Assembly: GCF_032362555.1 (NCBI RefSeq)
Contig: NC_083529.1
Location: forward strand, 2,356,001 to 2,420,000
Source of the DNA: Amyelois transitella
Lineage: Eukaryota > Arthropoda > Insecta > Lepidoptera > Pyralidae
Direction: 5' to 3'
DNA length: 64,000 nucleotides
Position 1 is the first letter of the stretch; each line of letters begins with the position of its first letter. A model generated the notes under the pieces. The model did not search any database, was not told where the DNA came from, and worked only from the letters and a program-made list of their open reading frames with translations. Shown here in pieces: positions 1 through 12,120 of this stretch. Made by a program: the position numbers and the translations under genes.

Positions 1-1167
1 GAAACAAATGAATATCTAGGATATAAAATGTCAATAGCTGGAACACTACCCTACAAGTAGAGGAGCACAGCCAACCGTCGTGCAAGACAAGGACGGAGAA
101 TAAGACGAAGGGTTGCTCCGAGACCGAGCAAGTATCGAGTTTCCGAACTCCAACTGTCGACGACAGAAATACCATTCTACATGGACGCGCGCGTCCATAA
201 AGTACCACATTTAAAATACACGCCAGAGAGATAAGGAATTTATATAAGAGCCTCTAATTTTCACATTTGCGACATATTTACATCAGCAAATTTTATATAC
301 AAAAAATTGTAAATTTTCTCTTGATATTTCTATGTAAAAATATCTTTGAAGTATTATTTCGTTTCGTAGTTATTACGCATGGAATCCGAAACCAGAGATG
401 GAAATATTTCCGATCTCTAATGCAATACTTTATGGGAACTTCGTAACAATAGCAGCAAGGGGGGAGCAGAGCGCACATCAAGTACCGTATAACGTTGTTC
501 GCGAACATTAAGATAATAAATTCGGTACTTTATAGACGCCTTGCCTAGAGAGGATATGCCAAGATAACAGTAACTTTCGTACGGCCCTGTATATGCGTTG
601 TACAGTAGGTATATGTGTTTTTTTTGGACGTCCGCCTTGGGCCTTGGCTCTAGGCGGGCTCGTCTAAGGGAAATTAAAAAAAATCTTGACGTGCGCTCGC
701 ATTTCTATTTTGAAAATGGAACACTGTGGTTCTTTTTGGTGCTGTATGGAATCGTTCAAAAATATATTGGAACAAGTTACATTTTCTATTGTTACCTGCC
801 AGTATTATGGGTCAGTCTTTTCCTCATGGCTCCGCTCTCGTGGAAATTATTAAAAAAAGTTTAATAAAAAAAAAACAATCTTAACTTTTTCAATGTAATC
901 AGTATGGAATTAGGTTGCGCTATTTTAATGTCATGTGCCTTTCAATAAGAAAATAGTTATAAGGCTCACCGCTCATTGTATGGATATTTCATGGTACCTA
1001 TCAGTTAGGTTAGCTGGCATCTTCTGCCTCTATTACTTTTCAATCTACAGTTATAGAACTATCCGATTGACCACTGTGCACAAAAATAGAGAGTACAGAA
1101 ATATCGCTTGTGGAAAAAGTTTTTTTTAACAGACATTCTCTATTTATATCTAAAAAAGTAAAAAAAT

Positions 1168-1305
1168 ATTAAAACATACATACATAGATAAAATCACGCC
1201 TCTTTCCCGGAGGGGTAGGCAGAGACTACCTCTTTCCACTTATCACGATCTCTGCATACTTCCTTCGCTTCATCCACATTCATAACTCTCTTCACGCAAG
1301 TTCGG
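1168..1305 (-). mobile_element. RTE-like LINE 3' end copy
   Basis: Inverted: CATACATACAT tail, then AAAATCACGCCTCTTTCCCG and AGGGGTAGGCAGAGACTACC, the reverse complement of the copy at 4.1 kb. Confidence 0.6.
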
Positions 1306-1354
1306 CGGTAAAAAATATTAAAAACCCATAAAAATCAGCGGATCGATTTTGATC

Positions 1355-1720
1355 ATCATAATAATTTCAACCATAAGACGTCCACTACTGAACATAGGCT
1401 TCACCTAATGACATCCACCTCGCTCTGCCTCACCCAATGACTTCCACTTCGCTCTGAGGTCACCTGCATCCAACGTTTCCCCGTCCTACGCTATACTTTC
1501 CGGAACGTTGTCTTCACTCGAGGACATTCTGATCTCATCAGCCATCAGCCCTTCGAGACATGTGGCCTATCCATTGCCACTTCAGGAGCTTCTATGTAGG
1601 TTCCTTTTGTTCGTCGACAATTCTCCTATTCCTGATTCAATCTAGCAGAGAAACACCAAGTCTCATTTTCAAGTTGGTTGGAAGAGACCTAGGTACGGTT
1701 GTTTTATATTCGTAATGTAC
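1355..1720. mobile_element. Degenerate non-LTR retrotransposon remnant
   Basis: CATAAGACGTCCACTACTGA then ACATAGGCTTCACCTAATGA, CCGGAACGTTGTCTTCACTC and CCTATCCATTGCCACTTCAG, sequence I associate with a widespread lepidopteran LINE 3' region. Contains a local duplication of the CACCCAATGACTTCCAC unit. No open frame. Confidence 0.4.
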
Positions 1721-1879
1721 TCCTTTAGTGAACAATAAAGCATTAACTTACTTACCAAGCATAGTTCTCCTCATAGCTCGCTGAGTGACCCTAAGTCTTT
1801 TTAAGAGGTCAACATTTAGTGACCACGTTTTGACACCGTATTTACTTACTTTGAGGTATTCTTTTACCTCCTGGCGTTA

Positions 1880-1995
1880 GTCCCAGTTGCACCCTCACCA
1901 TTCTAAAGAGGAGCCTGAGGTATGCCTTTGACCATGGATCCTAAATTGGGTGAGTATGGTTATACGCGAAGCTACTTCCATCTGACATTCAGCTG
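1880..1995 (-). mobile_element. SINE family 2 tail fragment
   Basis: Contains, inverted, the CTCACCATTCTAAAGAGGAG and CCATGGATCCTAAATTGGGT segments seen in the 60.7 kb copy. Confidence 0.4.
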
Positions 1996-2449
1996 TAAAG
2001 CTTTATAAAAGAAACTGAGATTCAAATAGGGACAGGTTTCTAGCCCATTTCCTGAAAGAAGAATGCCAAGTTAAATGTATTATTACACCTATTAATTTAA
2101 AAAAAATAATTCAACAATTACAGACACCAATTTGATGCGCATTTTACGAACAGCGAATTATTGAAACTCGCTTAAGAAGTGTCACTTCTATAGTTAACAT
2201 TATTTTGTTCGGCCCTTTGAGCAGGTGACACCTATTTACCATTCACTGGCCGATGTCAGCGTTTTATAAAGCCGAGTTCACAATAAATATCACGTCTTTA
2301 TCCCTTACGCGGTAGACAGAGCGAAAAGTCTCCAATTAACGAGGTCAGAGTGAGTGACAGGTTGCTAGCCTATTGCCTAACTAACTGAATAGCTATAATA
2401 GGTTACGCTACTTTTTTTCACTTTTTAAAGAAGATATTGACTTCTAAAT

Positions 2450-2690
2450 TGCCGTGTGATCTCTGGCAGAATAGAACCACTCGATACCTTTTCCATGGAT
2501 GTCGTAAGAGGCGATTAAGGGATAGGCTTATTAACTTGGGATTGCTCTTTTAGGCGATGGGCTAGCAACCTGTCGCTATTAGAAACTCAATTTCATCATC
2601 AAGCCATATAGCTGAACATGGCATTTCAGTTTTTTCGAGACTCTTGGCTCTGTCTACCCCGCAAGGGTTGCTGACTGATTGACTGACATA
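2450..2690 (+). mobile_element. SINE-like 260-bp family copy
   Basis: Diverged head TGCCGTGTGATCTCTGGCAG, then GGCGATGGGCTAGCAACCTG and TCTGTCTACCCCGCAAGGG. Confidence 0.65.
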
Positions 2691-3330
2691 TCAACGGACA
2701 GCTCAAACGGTGGATCTAAAGATTTGAAATTGGGTGTGTAGGTACCTAGGTATTTAAGTATTGTAAATGAGACATCGGGATTTGGATTCGAATAATACTT
2801 CTAGATTTTATTTAATAGATATTATTGTCTTCTTTACATCATTGAGAGTGCAGTACCTATGTTACCGCTTCTTCTGCACTGACGCCTTGTTAGTTAATAG
2901 TATAATTAGTAAACTTAGTTTTAAGTAATTTATTTGACATCAACCAATGTTGTGAAACCAAAAGATTTGACAATTATTATGAAGCGATATGAAGTATCCT
3001 ATAATAATGAAAAAAAAATTTGAATTTGAATAATATAGGTACAATGAAAATCTTAAATAACAACTTGGTAATTTTTATGAAAAGAAAACAAAAATATATA
3101 TCTATGGATTTTAAAACTAGAAACATTGGAGTCCTCGTGTGCACCCAGCATAATCCGTCGAAGCCTCATTTGCATAACGTTTCGGCGGCATTAATAAAAC
3201 ATGACTTTACTAGAATTTTTACCGTTCGCTAAGAAATAAAGGGACTTTAGCACGATTGAAGGTAATATAGGTACGGGTATTTGACACAATTTGACAAAAC
3301 CCAAAGTACCTACAAGAAAATATTGAAAAG

Positions 3331-3576
3331 CCGTGTGGTTCCCGGCACCAATACAAAAAAGAATAGGACCACTCCATCTCTTTCCCATAGATGTCGACGA
3401 CTAAGGGATAGGCTAACAAACTTGGGATTCTTTTTTGGACATGGGCTAGCAACCTGTCACTATTTAAATCTCAATTCTAAAATTGGGCCAAATATCTGAA
3501 CGTGGCCATTCAGTCTTTTCAAGACTGTTGGCTCTGTCTGCCCCGCAAGGGCTATAGACGTGACCATAAGTATGTA
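3331..3576 (+). mobile_element. SINE-like 260-bp family copy
   Basis: GCCGTGTGGTTCCCGGCACC through GGGCTATAGACGTGACCATA and GTATGTA; nearly full length. Confidence 0.7.
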
Positions 3577-3743
3577 TTGAAAAGTAATTGTGTTAAGGAT
3601 TCAACCGGCCAGCCAGGCAAAGCCGGGAGGAAGAAGATAGTATAGAAAAGGTGTCAAGCCTTGAAAGTCTTTTTAAACAGATGACTTATAATCATCGTGA
3701 GAATCATCGATCTAAATAATACCAATTAATTAATATTACAATT

Positions 3744-3945
3744 GCCGTATGGTTCCCTGCACTAGTAGGAAAAAGAATAGGACCACACTATCTCTTTCCC
3801 ATGGATGGCGTAAAAGACGAATAAGGGATTGTCTATAAACTTGAGATTCTTCATTTTGGCGATGGGCTAGCAACCTGTTATTATTTCAATCTCAATTTAT
3901 CATTAAGACCAACTGACAATCTTTCCGAGACATTTTGTAGGTATA
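3744..3945 (+). mobile_element. SINE-like 260-bp family copy, 3' truncated
   Basis: GCCGTATGGTTCCCTGCACT to GCGATGGGCTAGCAACCTGT; ends before the tail. Confidence 0.65.
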
Positions 3946-3949
3946 TTCA

Positions 3950-4178
3950 ATATTGAGAAATAAGAATCTACCTAGACGAACGTATCTTGATCAAATTAAG
4001 GACGTGCTGGTAAAGGGTCAGGTCAAAAGTACCCGAAACCGCCGAGCTTGCATGAAGAGAGTTATGAATGTGGATGAAGCGAAGGAAGTATGCAGAGATC
4101 GTGGCAAGTGGAAAGAGGTAGTCTCTGCCTACCCCTCCGGGAAAGAGGCTTGATTTTATGTATGTATGTATGTAGGAA
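3950..4178 (+). mobile_element. 3' end of an RTE-like LINE with (TATG)n tail
   Basis: An open stretch reads TYLDQIKDVLVKGQVKSTRN then RRACMKRVMNVDEAKEVCRD and WKEVVSAYPSGKEA stop, a C-terminal peptide that recurs in lepidopteran LINE copies, followed by TTGATTTTATGTATGTATGT. Clade assignment to RTE is from recall. Best preserved copy here. Confidence 0.6.
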
Positions 4179-4584
4179 TAAAACAAAATCTTTAAAAAAA
4201 CACAATTCAGTTATCTTTCTGCATCAGCAGATAAACAGTACGGTGTTCTTGCAACTATGGATACCGGTTAATGCATTATTTGATGCAGCGGTGCATCAGA
4301 CTATGTAAAATTGCAGATTATTTTAAAAAAATTTTTTTTTTTACTTTTTTTATGTCAATTTTTTTTTGGGTTCCATGTCTTAAAGGGAAAATATAAATGA
4401 AATTTGGTTCAGGAGTAACAAAGGAGCGTTATAGGTATCTAGGTATATTAGATTTCATTAAATTTATGTTGACGTCATCATCACGTCAAAATTAGTTTTA
4501 AGGTGTCAACTTATGACACCTTAAAACTAATTTTGAAAATAAATCTGTTCTTTTCATTCCTGTAAAATCCCACCTGTGAGACAC

Positions 4585-4655
4585 ATACATACATGTAATC
4601 ACGTCTATATCCCTTGTGGGGCAGACAGAGCCAACAGTCTGAGCGACACGCCTGC
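4585..4655 (-). mobile_element. SINE-like 260-bp family, tail fragment
   Basis: ACATACATGTAATCACGTCT then ATATCCCTTGTGGGGCAGAC. Confidence 0.55.
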
Positions 4656-4861
4656 CAAAATTGTACTTAGTCAAAGTTAAATAAATCTCCTTTAATGATA
4701 ATTTGAGTGCGTTTGACCTCAATCTGCCTGGTGATTTGCACTGTTAGATGAAACCTAAGGCACGCAAGCTAAAAAAATGCCTATTCACTCTTGCCTTGAA
4801 AATCCCCTAGTTAAATTAAGAATGTATCGGGGAAGAGAGATGCGTGGAGCGAATTCAACAT

Positions 4862-6790
4862 CACAGCGGTTCGCATGATAAAAGATTTGTGTGAATCTGG
4901 TCATATTGAAATTTTATTAAGTCTGGAAGCGAAGTAAAAACATAGTAGACAAGAGTATATCGAGCCAAGGCAGCTTGAATGAAACTCAGACTCCCGGAAC
5001 GAAGACATTTATTAGAGACGAGGGGTCTTCCCAAACTCCTTGTGCAGGAGTTGGAGCGAGTGGTCAGGGTCTTTTTACCCTCTTCACTGGTTTCATCGCT
5101 GCCTACGGCTGTAGGCAGGTCAATGGGGCGGCCGTGGCGGCCTGGGTCATCTTCTTCTATCTTCTGGGAGTTCCCATCGGCGGCGGCGTCGTCACTGAGG
5201 GACGACGTCTGCCGCAAGGCAGCGAGGTGAGGGCTTCACGCGACGGTCCGGAGGGCGGGCGTGGAGCGGCGCGATGCCGCGCAGGTGGGCGTGCGATGAT
5301 GCGTCCGCCCTCTCAAACATCTTCGTGGCCAGCCTGGCCACAAAGTCGTCTAGGCCCTCCCACTTCAAGTCCCTGAGGATTGTCGAGTTCCTCACGTAGC
5401 GCGGGGCTCCGACGACTGCTCTGAGACTGAGGTTCTCCTGGGCTCTGAGTCTTCTTCTGTTGGTCTCAGAGCAGTAGGCGTACCACGCCGGGGCCGCATA
5501 CGTGAGGCGGGATCTGACATATGTTCGGTAGATCCCGAGCTTCGTCCTCAGGGGGAGGCTGGAGAAGAGGACTGCGTAGAGCTTCCCCCTGGCTGCCTTG
5601 GTCTTCGCGACGACGTCTCCCACGTGCTTATTGAACGTGAGACGCCGATCTATGGTAACTCCCAGATATTTGACATGTGGCCGCCACGGCACCGATTCGC
5701 CGAGCAGTCGCAGTGGAGGCGGGTGGGGTCTTGTCCCCGTCATGATAGCTTGTGTCTTGCCGACGTTCACCGAGAGCCTCCATTTGGAGAGCCAGCCCGG
5801 CAGAGCCTCGAGTGTGGGCTGCAGCCTCTTGGCGGCGTACAGCGGGCGGATAGACGACGCGTAGTACGCCGCATCGTCAGCGTACAGCGCTAGCTCCACC
5901 TGGCCGACGGCAGGGATGTCGTCGGTGAACGCGGCGTAGCAGGCCGGGGACAGACAGCTTCCTTGCGGGACTCCGGCGCGCACAGGGCGCACGGAGGAGA
6001 CGGCGTCTTCCACTGCGACGTGGACTCGGCGATCAGTGAGGAAGGAGGCCAAGACCCTGACCAATCTTGGGGGCACTTGGGCCTCCGACAGCTTGTACAG
6101 CAGCCCCTCGTGCCATACCCTGTCGAAGGCCATTTCCATGTCAAGGAACACGGCAGCCACGCATTCCTTTTTATTATGGCTTTCGGACATCCTGTGGAGA
6201 AGTCTTGCGACCTGGAGCGTCGTTGAGTGGTCGGGCCGAAACCCGAATTGTTCCGGACGTGGCTCGACGAATGGGAGTAGTCGCCGGAGGAACAGGCGCT
6301 CGAAGAGCTGCGAGAACTTGCTCAGCAGCGCGATCGGTCGGAATCCGTTTGGTCTTCGGTGATCCTTTCCCGGCTTGGGCAGCATAATGGTTCTTGCGTT
6401 CTTCCAGTTTGAGGGGTGCGCAGTATGCCGTTAAAGAGGCGCGAGATCGCCGCGATTGCTCGCGGCGGAAGATGACGTAGCGCCTCGTTGGTGATTCGGT
6501 CTGCGCCCGGGGCTTTCCTGGGCTTCAATTTCGGCAGCATTCGCTGCACCTCGCCGGGAGAGAAGACCACCGGGTCTTCCGTCGGCTCGAGCGGCTGTGT
6601 GAGAAGCTCTCGCACTCGGTCGGTGACCCTCCGGTTGTGCTCCTGGTCGGTCACGGGGTTCGGCGTGAACTGGCGCTCCAGGTGGTCCACAAGGATGTCC
6701 GCGCGGTCTTTCGCACGAAATCGTGGGAGGCCGTCAGGGCTCTCGCGAGAGCTGACGGCATAGGCGATGGACAGAGGGGATGCCATCGCC
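4862..6790 (-). mobile_element. 5'-truncated jockey-like non-LTR retrotransposon
   Basis: GC-rich segment holding ORF2 reverse transcriptase but no endonuclease domain, so it is 5' truncated near 6790, the usual outcome of target-primed reverse transcription. The 3' part (about 4862-5190) has no ORF in frame and looks like the 3' UTR. No poly(A) or target duplication was recognised at either edge, so the limits are approximate. Confidence 0.8.
5192..6786 (-). pseudogene. Reverse transcriptase ORF2 fragment, frameshifted
   Basis: Two overlapping frames: 6322-6786 carries the RT fingers start (PKLKPRKAPGADRITNEALR), and 5192-6385 carries the rest. In the second frame are NGFRPIALLS, the motif A aspartate in FLDMEMAFDRVWH, GVPQGSCLSP, the catalytic YADD in ALYADDAAYYA, and VKYLGVTID (primer grip region). 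The catalytic triad is intact. The frame changes near 6425, just before NWKNARTIMLPKPGKDHRR, consistent with loss of one base. The combination GVPQGSCLSP and YADD points to the jockey clade. Copy is not functional as one ORF. Confidence 0.88.
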
Positions 6791-6987
6791 CACAGTAAGA
6801 CATTTATTCAAATATCACCTTTCTATTTATGTTTGTATCAAAACAAAACCATATCGCGTTTCAAAACGGGATAACGCCATCTATTATTATAAAATTTAAC
6901 TAAACTTATACATATATTAAAACCAAATTAAACACATAGTATGTGCTACATACTTGATTTCTTCCCATGCAGGTTGTGAAAGTCAAT

Positions 6988-7145
6988 CTTGGTAAAGGCT
7001 ATAAACTTGAGATTCTATTTTAAGGCGATGGGCTAGCAATCTGTCACTACTTTAATCTACATTGTTGAGACAAACTGCTCGTGGCCTTTCAGTCTTTTCG
7101 AGATCGTTAGCTCTGTCTACCCCGTAGGGTATAAAAACGTGATAA
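6988..7145 (+). mobile_element. SINE-like 260-bp family copy, 5' truncated
   Basis: GCGATGGGCTAGCAATCTGT then CAGTCTTTTCGAGATCGTTA and ACCCCGTAGGGTATAAAAAC. Confidence 0.6.
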
Positions 7146-7234
7146 AAAATTCTAGTGTCAGATCAAGACAAAATTTAGAATACTTTACAAAGGCATCCCA
7201 ACTCATCCAAGTAGCCCACAGCAATCCCACTATA

Positions 7235-7345
7235 ATTTAACGCACGTATGCTCTGTGGTTATCCTAATTGTTGTAATGGCCCCGTGCCGATCAAGGTTCG
7301 AATCCCGCCCCGGGCTAGGTGAATCAGGGACATCATCGGTGTTTA
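7235..7345 (+). mobile_element. tRNA-headed SINE fragment, different head
   Basis: TGGTTATCCTAATTGTTGTAATGG followed by a good B-box, AAGGTTCGAATCCCGCCCCG. No cloverleaf is formed by the surrounding bases, so it is read as a SINE head. Confidence 0.4.
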
Positions 7346-7929
7346 CGTTATGGTTGGCGCATTTGATATATTTTGACGATATCCTTGTTTTCGCTTCTTG
7401 CTTTGGAGGCAAGTGGTTTGATAATCGTCGCAAATATTAGTGCAATTTTCTTAAAAATACATATTTTAACCCATGTAACCTACGTTAGAATACAATACAA
7501 TTCATTATAAAATATGATGGTACCTATGTAGGCAAGTAGGTAAGTCACTTAGACAAATATGATGGATATCGAAATATTCTGATTTCTACTTGTACACATG
7601 GAATTGTATTAGTATTATTTATTATATAGGTAGGTAGGTACTATTATAATCTTAGTATTACTTTCACATGAAGATATACTTAAATAGAACCAACCGGTTC
7701 GGACGAATATCTAATTCAAATGAATAACATTACATGATATTCTGCTTTTTTTAATTAAATTATTTGAGGGTCTAAGGCACCATCCACTAGTAGAGTGTGC
7801 ACTCGGCGCGCGAGTGGATCACAAGTCGATTATAGTAATTTTTTGTTTAAACAATTTAAACAATTGTAAATTCGACTAAATTGCATAATTGTTAGTTTAG
7901 ATATTTTCTATTTATCAGATTGTGATTAG

Positions 7930-8065
7930 GTAAGAAACTTAGGATTCTTCTTTTAGGCGATCGGTTAAATTTGTCACTATTTGAATGTTTCCATTATCAA
8001 GCCATTCAGTTTATCGTGGCCTATGCCTAAGTGCTGTTGAGACTGTTGGTTATGTCTACCCTGCA
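7930..8065 (+). mobile_element. SINE-like 260-bp family fragment
   Basis: AACTTAGGATTCTTCTTTTA then TATGTCTACCCTGCAAGGAA, degraded. Confidence 0.5.
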
Positions 8066-8214
8066 AGGAATAGAGAAGAAGTTTTATAGAAGAAATTTGG
8101 CAGATGTAAAAAGTAGATTTTAACTTAGGAAGAAGTACAAATAATGCAGAGATTATTAAACTATTTCTTGCCAAATACGTCTCAATAATAATTAAGTAAT
8201 AATTCTCGTGTCAT

Positions 8215-8351
8215 ATTGAGTATGTCTGAGAATCGTTCAACATCTATTTTTCATACCCCTTAGTGATAAGGGTCCAACCTATAATTTTTTTTAACTAAAA
8301 TTTACTTCAAAAATGTTAATATGGAAAAACAACGTTTGCCGGGACAGCTAG
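8215..8351 (+). mobile_element. Helitron-like 3' fragment
   Basis: Ends GTTTGCCGGGACAGCTAG followed by T, the same type of 3' terminus; the body is degraded. Confidence 0.35.
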
Positions 8352-9487
8352 TTTTTATATAAAAGAGTGTGTTCTACCGTCCGATTCAATTGTCACGGTT
8401 CATACCTTACCTGGTAACTGTATGTAGCAGGTACTAGTATAGGTACTACTTAGTACACAGAGTGTTTTTTATTTCATTTTATTGAAGACCTAATTCGGCT
8501 CCTCTCCAGAGAGGTGAGTACGGATTACACTTATACGGAGCCGGATTTACGCTAGGAGAAAGATAAGAATTATTAACCAAATTTTTTATTAATCCTCTTT
8601 ATTTTTTAAGTACACTGTTTAAATTTTAACATGATCTGATTCTACGCATTATTTAAAAAAAAAAAGAGAGACACATACATGAACATTATTAAGCCACTCA
8701 TTTGAAGTCAGCCTTTGAGGCTCACCACTGCTGCCTCTGTCTACCCGTAAGAGTATTATTAAAGAGCATCCTGTATACATACCATAGAGTACGGTCGTCC
8801 GCCAACCGGATCTGAACCCACACCTGTTTCCGCCGCCACTTCCGCTGCACTGACCTTTTAGATCGGGGGTCATATGTTGTGATTATAAGTTGCTCTTGCC
8901 CGCGAATACTCTATCGTGGAACGTTTAATTCGAAAGGAATTTAGGGAAATCTCTTACATGTGCTCTTTTGGGTTCTTTAATAAAAAATATTTTTTTACGT
9001 GTAGTAAAATTAATGAGTAATAGTTTTATAAGCGCAATTTTATTAAATTTAGCAGGTAAAGCAATGTTTAGAACGTAATTTTAACAAAAGTTATTATAAT
9101 AATTAACTTTGTAAAACTTTTTTCAGTACCGCCATCTGTGAGTGAGTAGCAGTATCAAAAACTTAAAGCACACGCATTAGTGTGCTAGTAGAGTAAATGT
9201 TTTGAAAGACGCTAGATTTCACCTCTCGACACGAGATGGCAAGACGGACGTAGAGCCTTGTAAAGTTATATATCGTAAAAAATTTCGCTAAAATATTATT
9301 ACGATTATTTTGCAGTCATATAAAAAGGGTTTGTTATTTCTTTTTAAATACATATAATCAAGTGTCATCACATACGGGGTAAATTCTTTATTTATAAAAA
9401 GATTAGTTATAGTTCATTCAAACTTCCACACCTCCTTACAAACTTTCGCATTCATAATTATGTATTAGTGGGATTAGGTAGTAGGAT

Positions 9488-9590
9488 GATAATGTATGCT
9501 TGTTTCCAAGAGGGATAGGCAGGCCCTACGTGTTCCCTTTTCCGTCAGCCACGATCCCTGCATACCTACTTCATTTTGTTCGTTTAGATT
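9488..9590 (-). mobile_element. RTE-like LINE 3' end fragment
   Basis: AGAGGGATAGGCAGGCCCTA then CACGATCCCTGCATACCTAC, degraded inverted copy. Confidence 0.45.
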
Positions 9591-10011
9591 CAATTTATAA
9601 ACCGATTTCAAAAATGTGGAGATTCTCAACTTTTTCTTATTTTTTAAACATGCTCGTCGGTTTATGGTACCTTACCACATTTTACCAAAACGTCCCGATT
9701 TGATTAAACCAAGTTTATCTTTATTCTCCATTTAAGCTACAAAAATGGGGCTCCATGATCGAATACCTTTAGTAAACGTTTCTTTAGAAACAATAAAACA
9801 CACACTACAGTTCCGTATATGAAGATATTATATATTTCAAAGAACATGTATTTTATATTCTCAGCATAATTTCGGTTAACGTGACAAACAATACCCACTT
9901 ATACCGTTTACATTATAACAAGTAACTAATATTACTTCAATACCATATATAATTATTGTGACGTGTCGCCAACGCTACTAGCCGATAAAAATACAATACG
10001 AAAACTTGCCG

Positions 10012-10110
10012 CTGCGACGCGATATCACAAAAAATACAGATTAAAAATTAAAAAAAAAAATAACGAGAGCATTATCTGTACCATTTGAAAATTTTGACGT
10101 CGCGTCGCAG
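10012..10110. repeat. GC-rich 11-bp inverted repeat downstream of brp
   Basis: CTGCGACGCGA (10012-10022) and TCGCGTCGCAG (10100-10110), both flanked by AAAACT-type bases that extend the pairing with a bulge. Confidence 0.6.
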
Positions 10111-12090
10111 TTTTCTATACAGATACAACCCAGTCTACATACAATATGCACTACACTCAGCGATTGTGTTTATAAAGCCATTATTTGCCAACACTCTATT
10201 TATCTGTGAATTTAAAAAAGGTTAGTTTTCATAGACAAAGGAAGTAAGGACAACGGTCGAATTTGAGGCCCATAGACAACTTTTAGGATCGACGAGGGTA
10301 ATAAAAAATAAAAAGAAAATACATACCCACACTTATATTTTTATTTATTCTTAATCTCGGTAAAGCCAAAACAAATAGAAGGTTAGAATGTTTTTTTAAT
10401 AATATTTTACGCGTAATGTCAATAAAGATAATTTAAAAATTATGTAGGACGATAACATGGTAAATTAGTTTTTACTGCATTATAATTGGCTTGTCAGTAG
10501 TTAAAAAGTTAAAAAGGATCACATATTTACTAAATCATTAAATCTTGCGTCTACTCTCATTTTCCTTTCATTCTTCCTCCTAATTCTCTGTTTCATCAAA
10601 ATTTATTTGGCTTAAGTAATTACAAATTTTAAGTTACGTTATTAGTATAAATCAAGAAGTTTTTTTTATCAACCCTTAAAGAATAGGTATTATTTGTCTA
10701 TTTTTAAGCTGGGTAAAGGGGTTTTTAACGACCATTGTCCTTCAAAAGACAGGTATTCGATGTTTTTCCCGGGCGAAAATCCAATTCATGAAATTGGGCT
10801 TAAAAGAATTGCTTAAAACAGCAATAAGCTTGGTACAAATATGGCTTAAATAATATCAGTACTTAACTATATATAAATTACTTTATAATAACGTGGGAAG
10901 TTAAAAATATATTACTTTTTCAGAAATTGGATCTCGTACTGTTCACTATTTTTATCACAAAATACAATACTGTTGTAAAGATATTATAAAAAGCTCACAA
11001 TAAGTAACTTTAAAATGCTTATGAGGGTAGTTTAAAAATAGCTGCCGTAACGGAAGTAGAAATTGATACAATCGTTTCACTCTATCGTCAGCAGTCGTCG
11101 GGAGTGGACGTGCGTCCTTGCACTCTAATCTCGCTCAAAATAATTGCTCATTTAAATTACTTAGAATGTAAGGCAGTGCTTTGACATTGTACAAGCGTAT
11201 TAAGACATCGTCCAAACACACAATCAGACAGTTGGAAGCTATGATATGCCGGCCGTCCGTTGTGGGTTTATTTAAATTTTTTGCATGATATGTTTTGAAA
11301 AATATTCGAATTTCTGATAGCTTTATAGGCAAATAATTTTACTATATTCAACTAAACGCAGAAGTGCGTGTATAATTAACTAGCTATTGATTTAATGCAT
11401 CTAACATGTATAAATAAATGTCAACATTTTCGTTCTAACGTAAAACAAATTCTAAACGAGATTGCTATGTGTTACATAGCGGAAAGGTAGAACTATTCTA
11501 TACATATCGACGGTGTAATTACAATATTAGGATAAACAATAACCCATAAACAATCTCAATATATTTTTTAAATAGATTTGACTAGAGATAAAAATAGACA
11601 TCGAGCATGGTTTATCTAGAGTAGGTATTGGTAAGATTAAAATTATTGCTCTAATAGGTATACATTTTTGTTTAACAAGTGCAATAATTAGTTTAGACAT
11701 AATAATAAATAATTGGTTCCATAGATTCAGATAAAAAAATATCATTCACCTAGATTCATTTTAGAGACCGTTATTAAAAAAAAAGAGGTACAATAACGAC
11801 ATTAAGATTTAAAAAAGAAAACGAAAAATAAAAAGAAACAAATTTATTTACACATAAAATAAAAAAAAAAAACATATTTGGTCTTAGGACACAATTCTTA
11901 ATTTAAATGTGAAGAGACACGATTCGAATTCGGAAATTGCAAGCGGGCGAATTTTTAAAAAATACTTGTTTGATTGAAATGCTGGAGTGAAAAGCGATGA
12001 ATTTGGTAAGGTAGCGGGTGAGATGGTGACAAGTGCGGTAATGAGGCTAAGGCCACAAACACATTTAGGTTTTGACTTAGCTTTTTGGCG

Positions 12091-12120
12091 TCAGAGCACT
12101 GTTGCGGGGATGTCCTCCTC
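12091..12120 (-). CDS. brp: brp last exon of the long isoform, EEDIPATVL tail
   Basis: Acceptor AAATTGCAG with a TTGACTTA branch-like site about 20 bases upstream, then EEDIPATVL and TGA. Phase 0 fits the cryptic GTATAA donor at 12494. The T-V-L end is a class I PDZ-ligand pattern (S/T-x-hydrophobic). Short, so moderate confidence. Confidence 0.6.
   Translation of the reverse strand, partial: EEDIPATVL

Larger units (their letters stand above)
6791..12090. other. Non-coding flank downstream of brp
   Basis: Apart from the repeats listed, no ORF with coding character. The part from about 9800 to 12090 is very AT-rich and free of recognisable transposons, so some of it may be the brp 3' UTR; an AATAAA on the minus strand near 11843 could end the long form. 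Confidence 0.5.
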
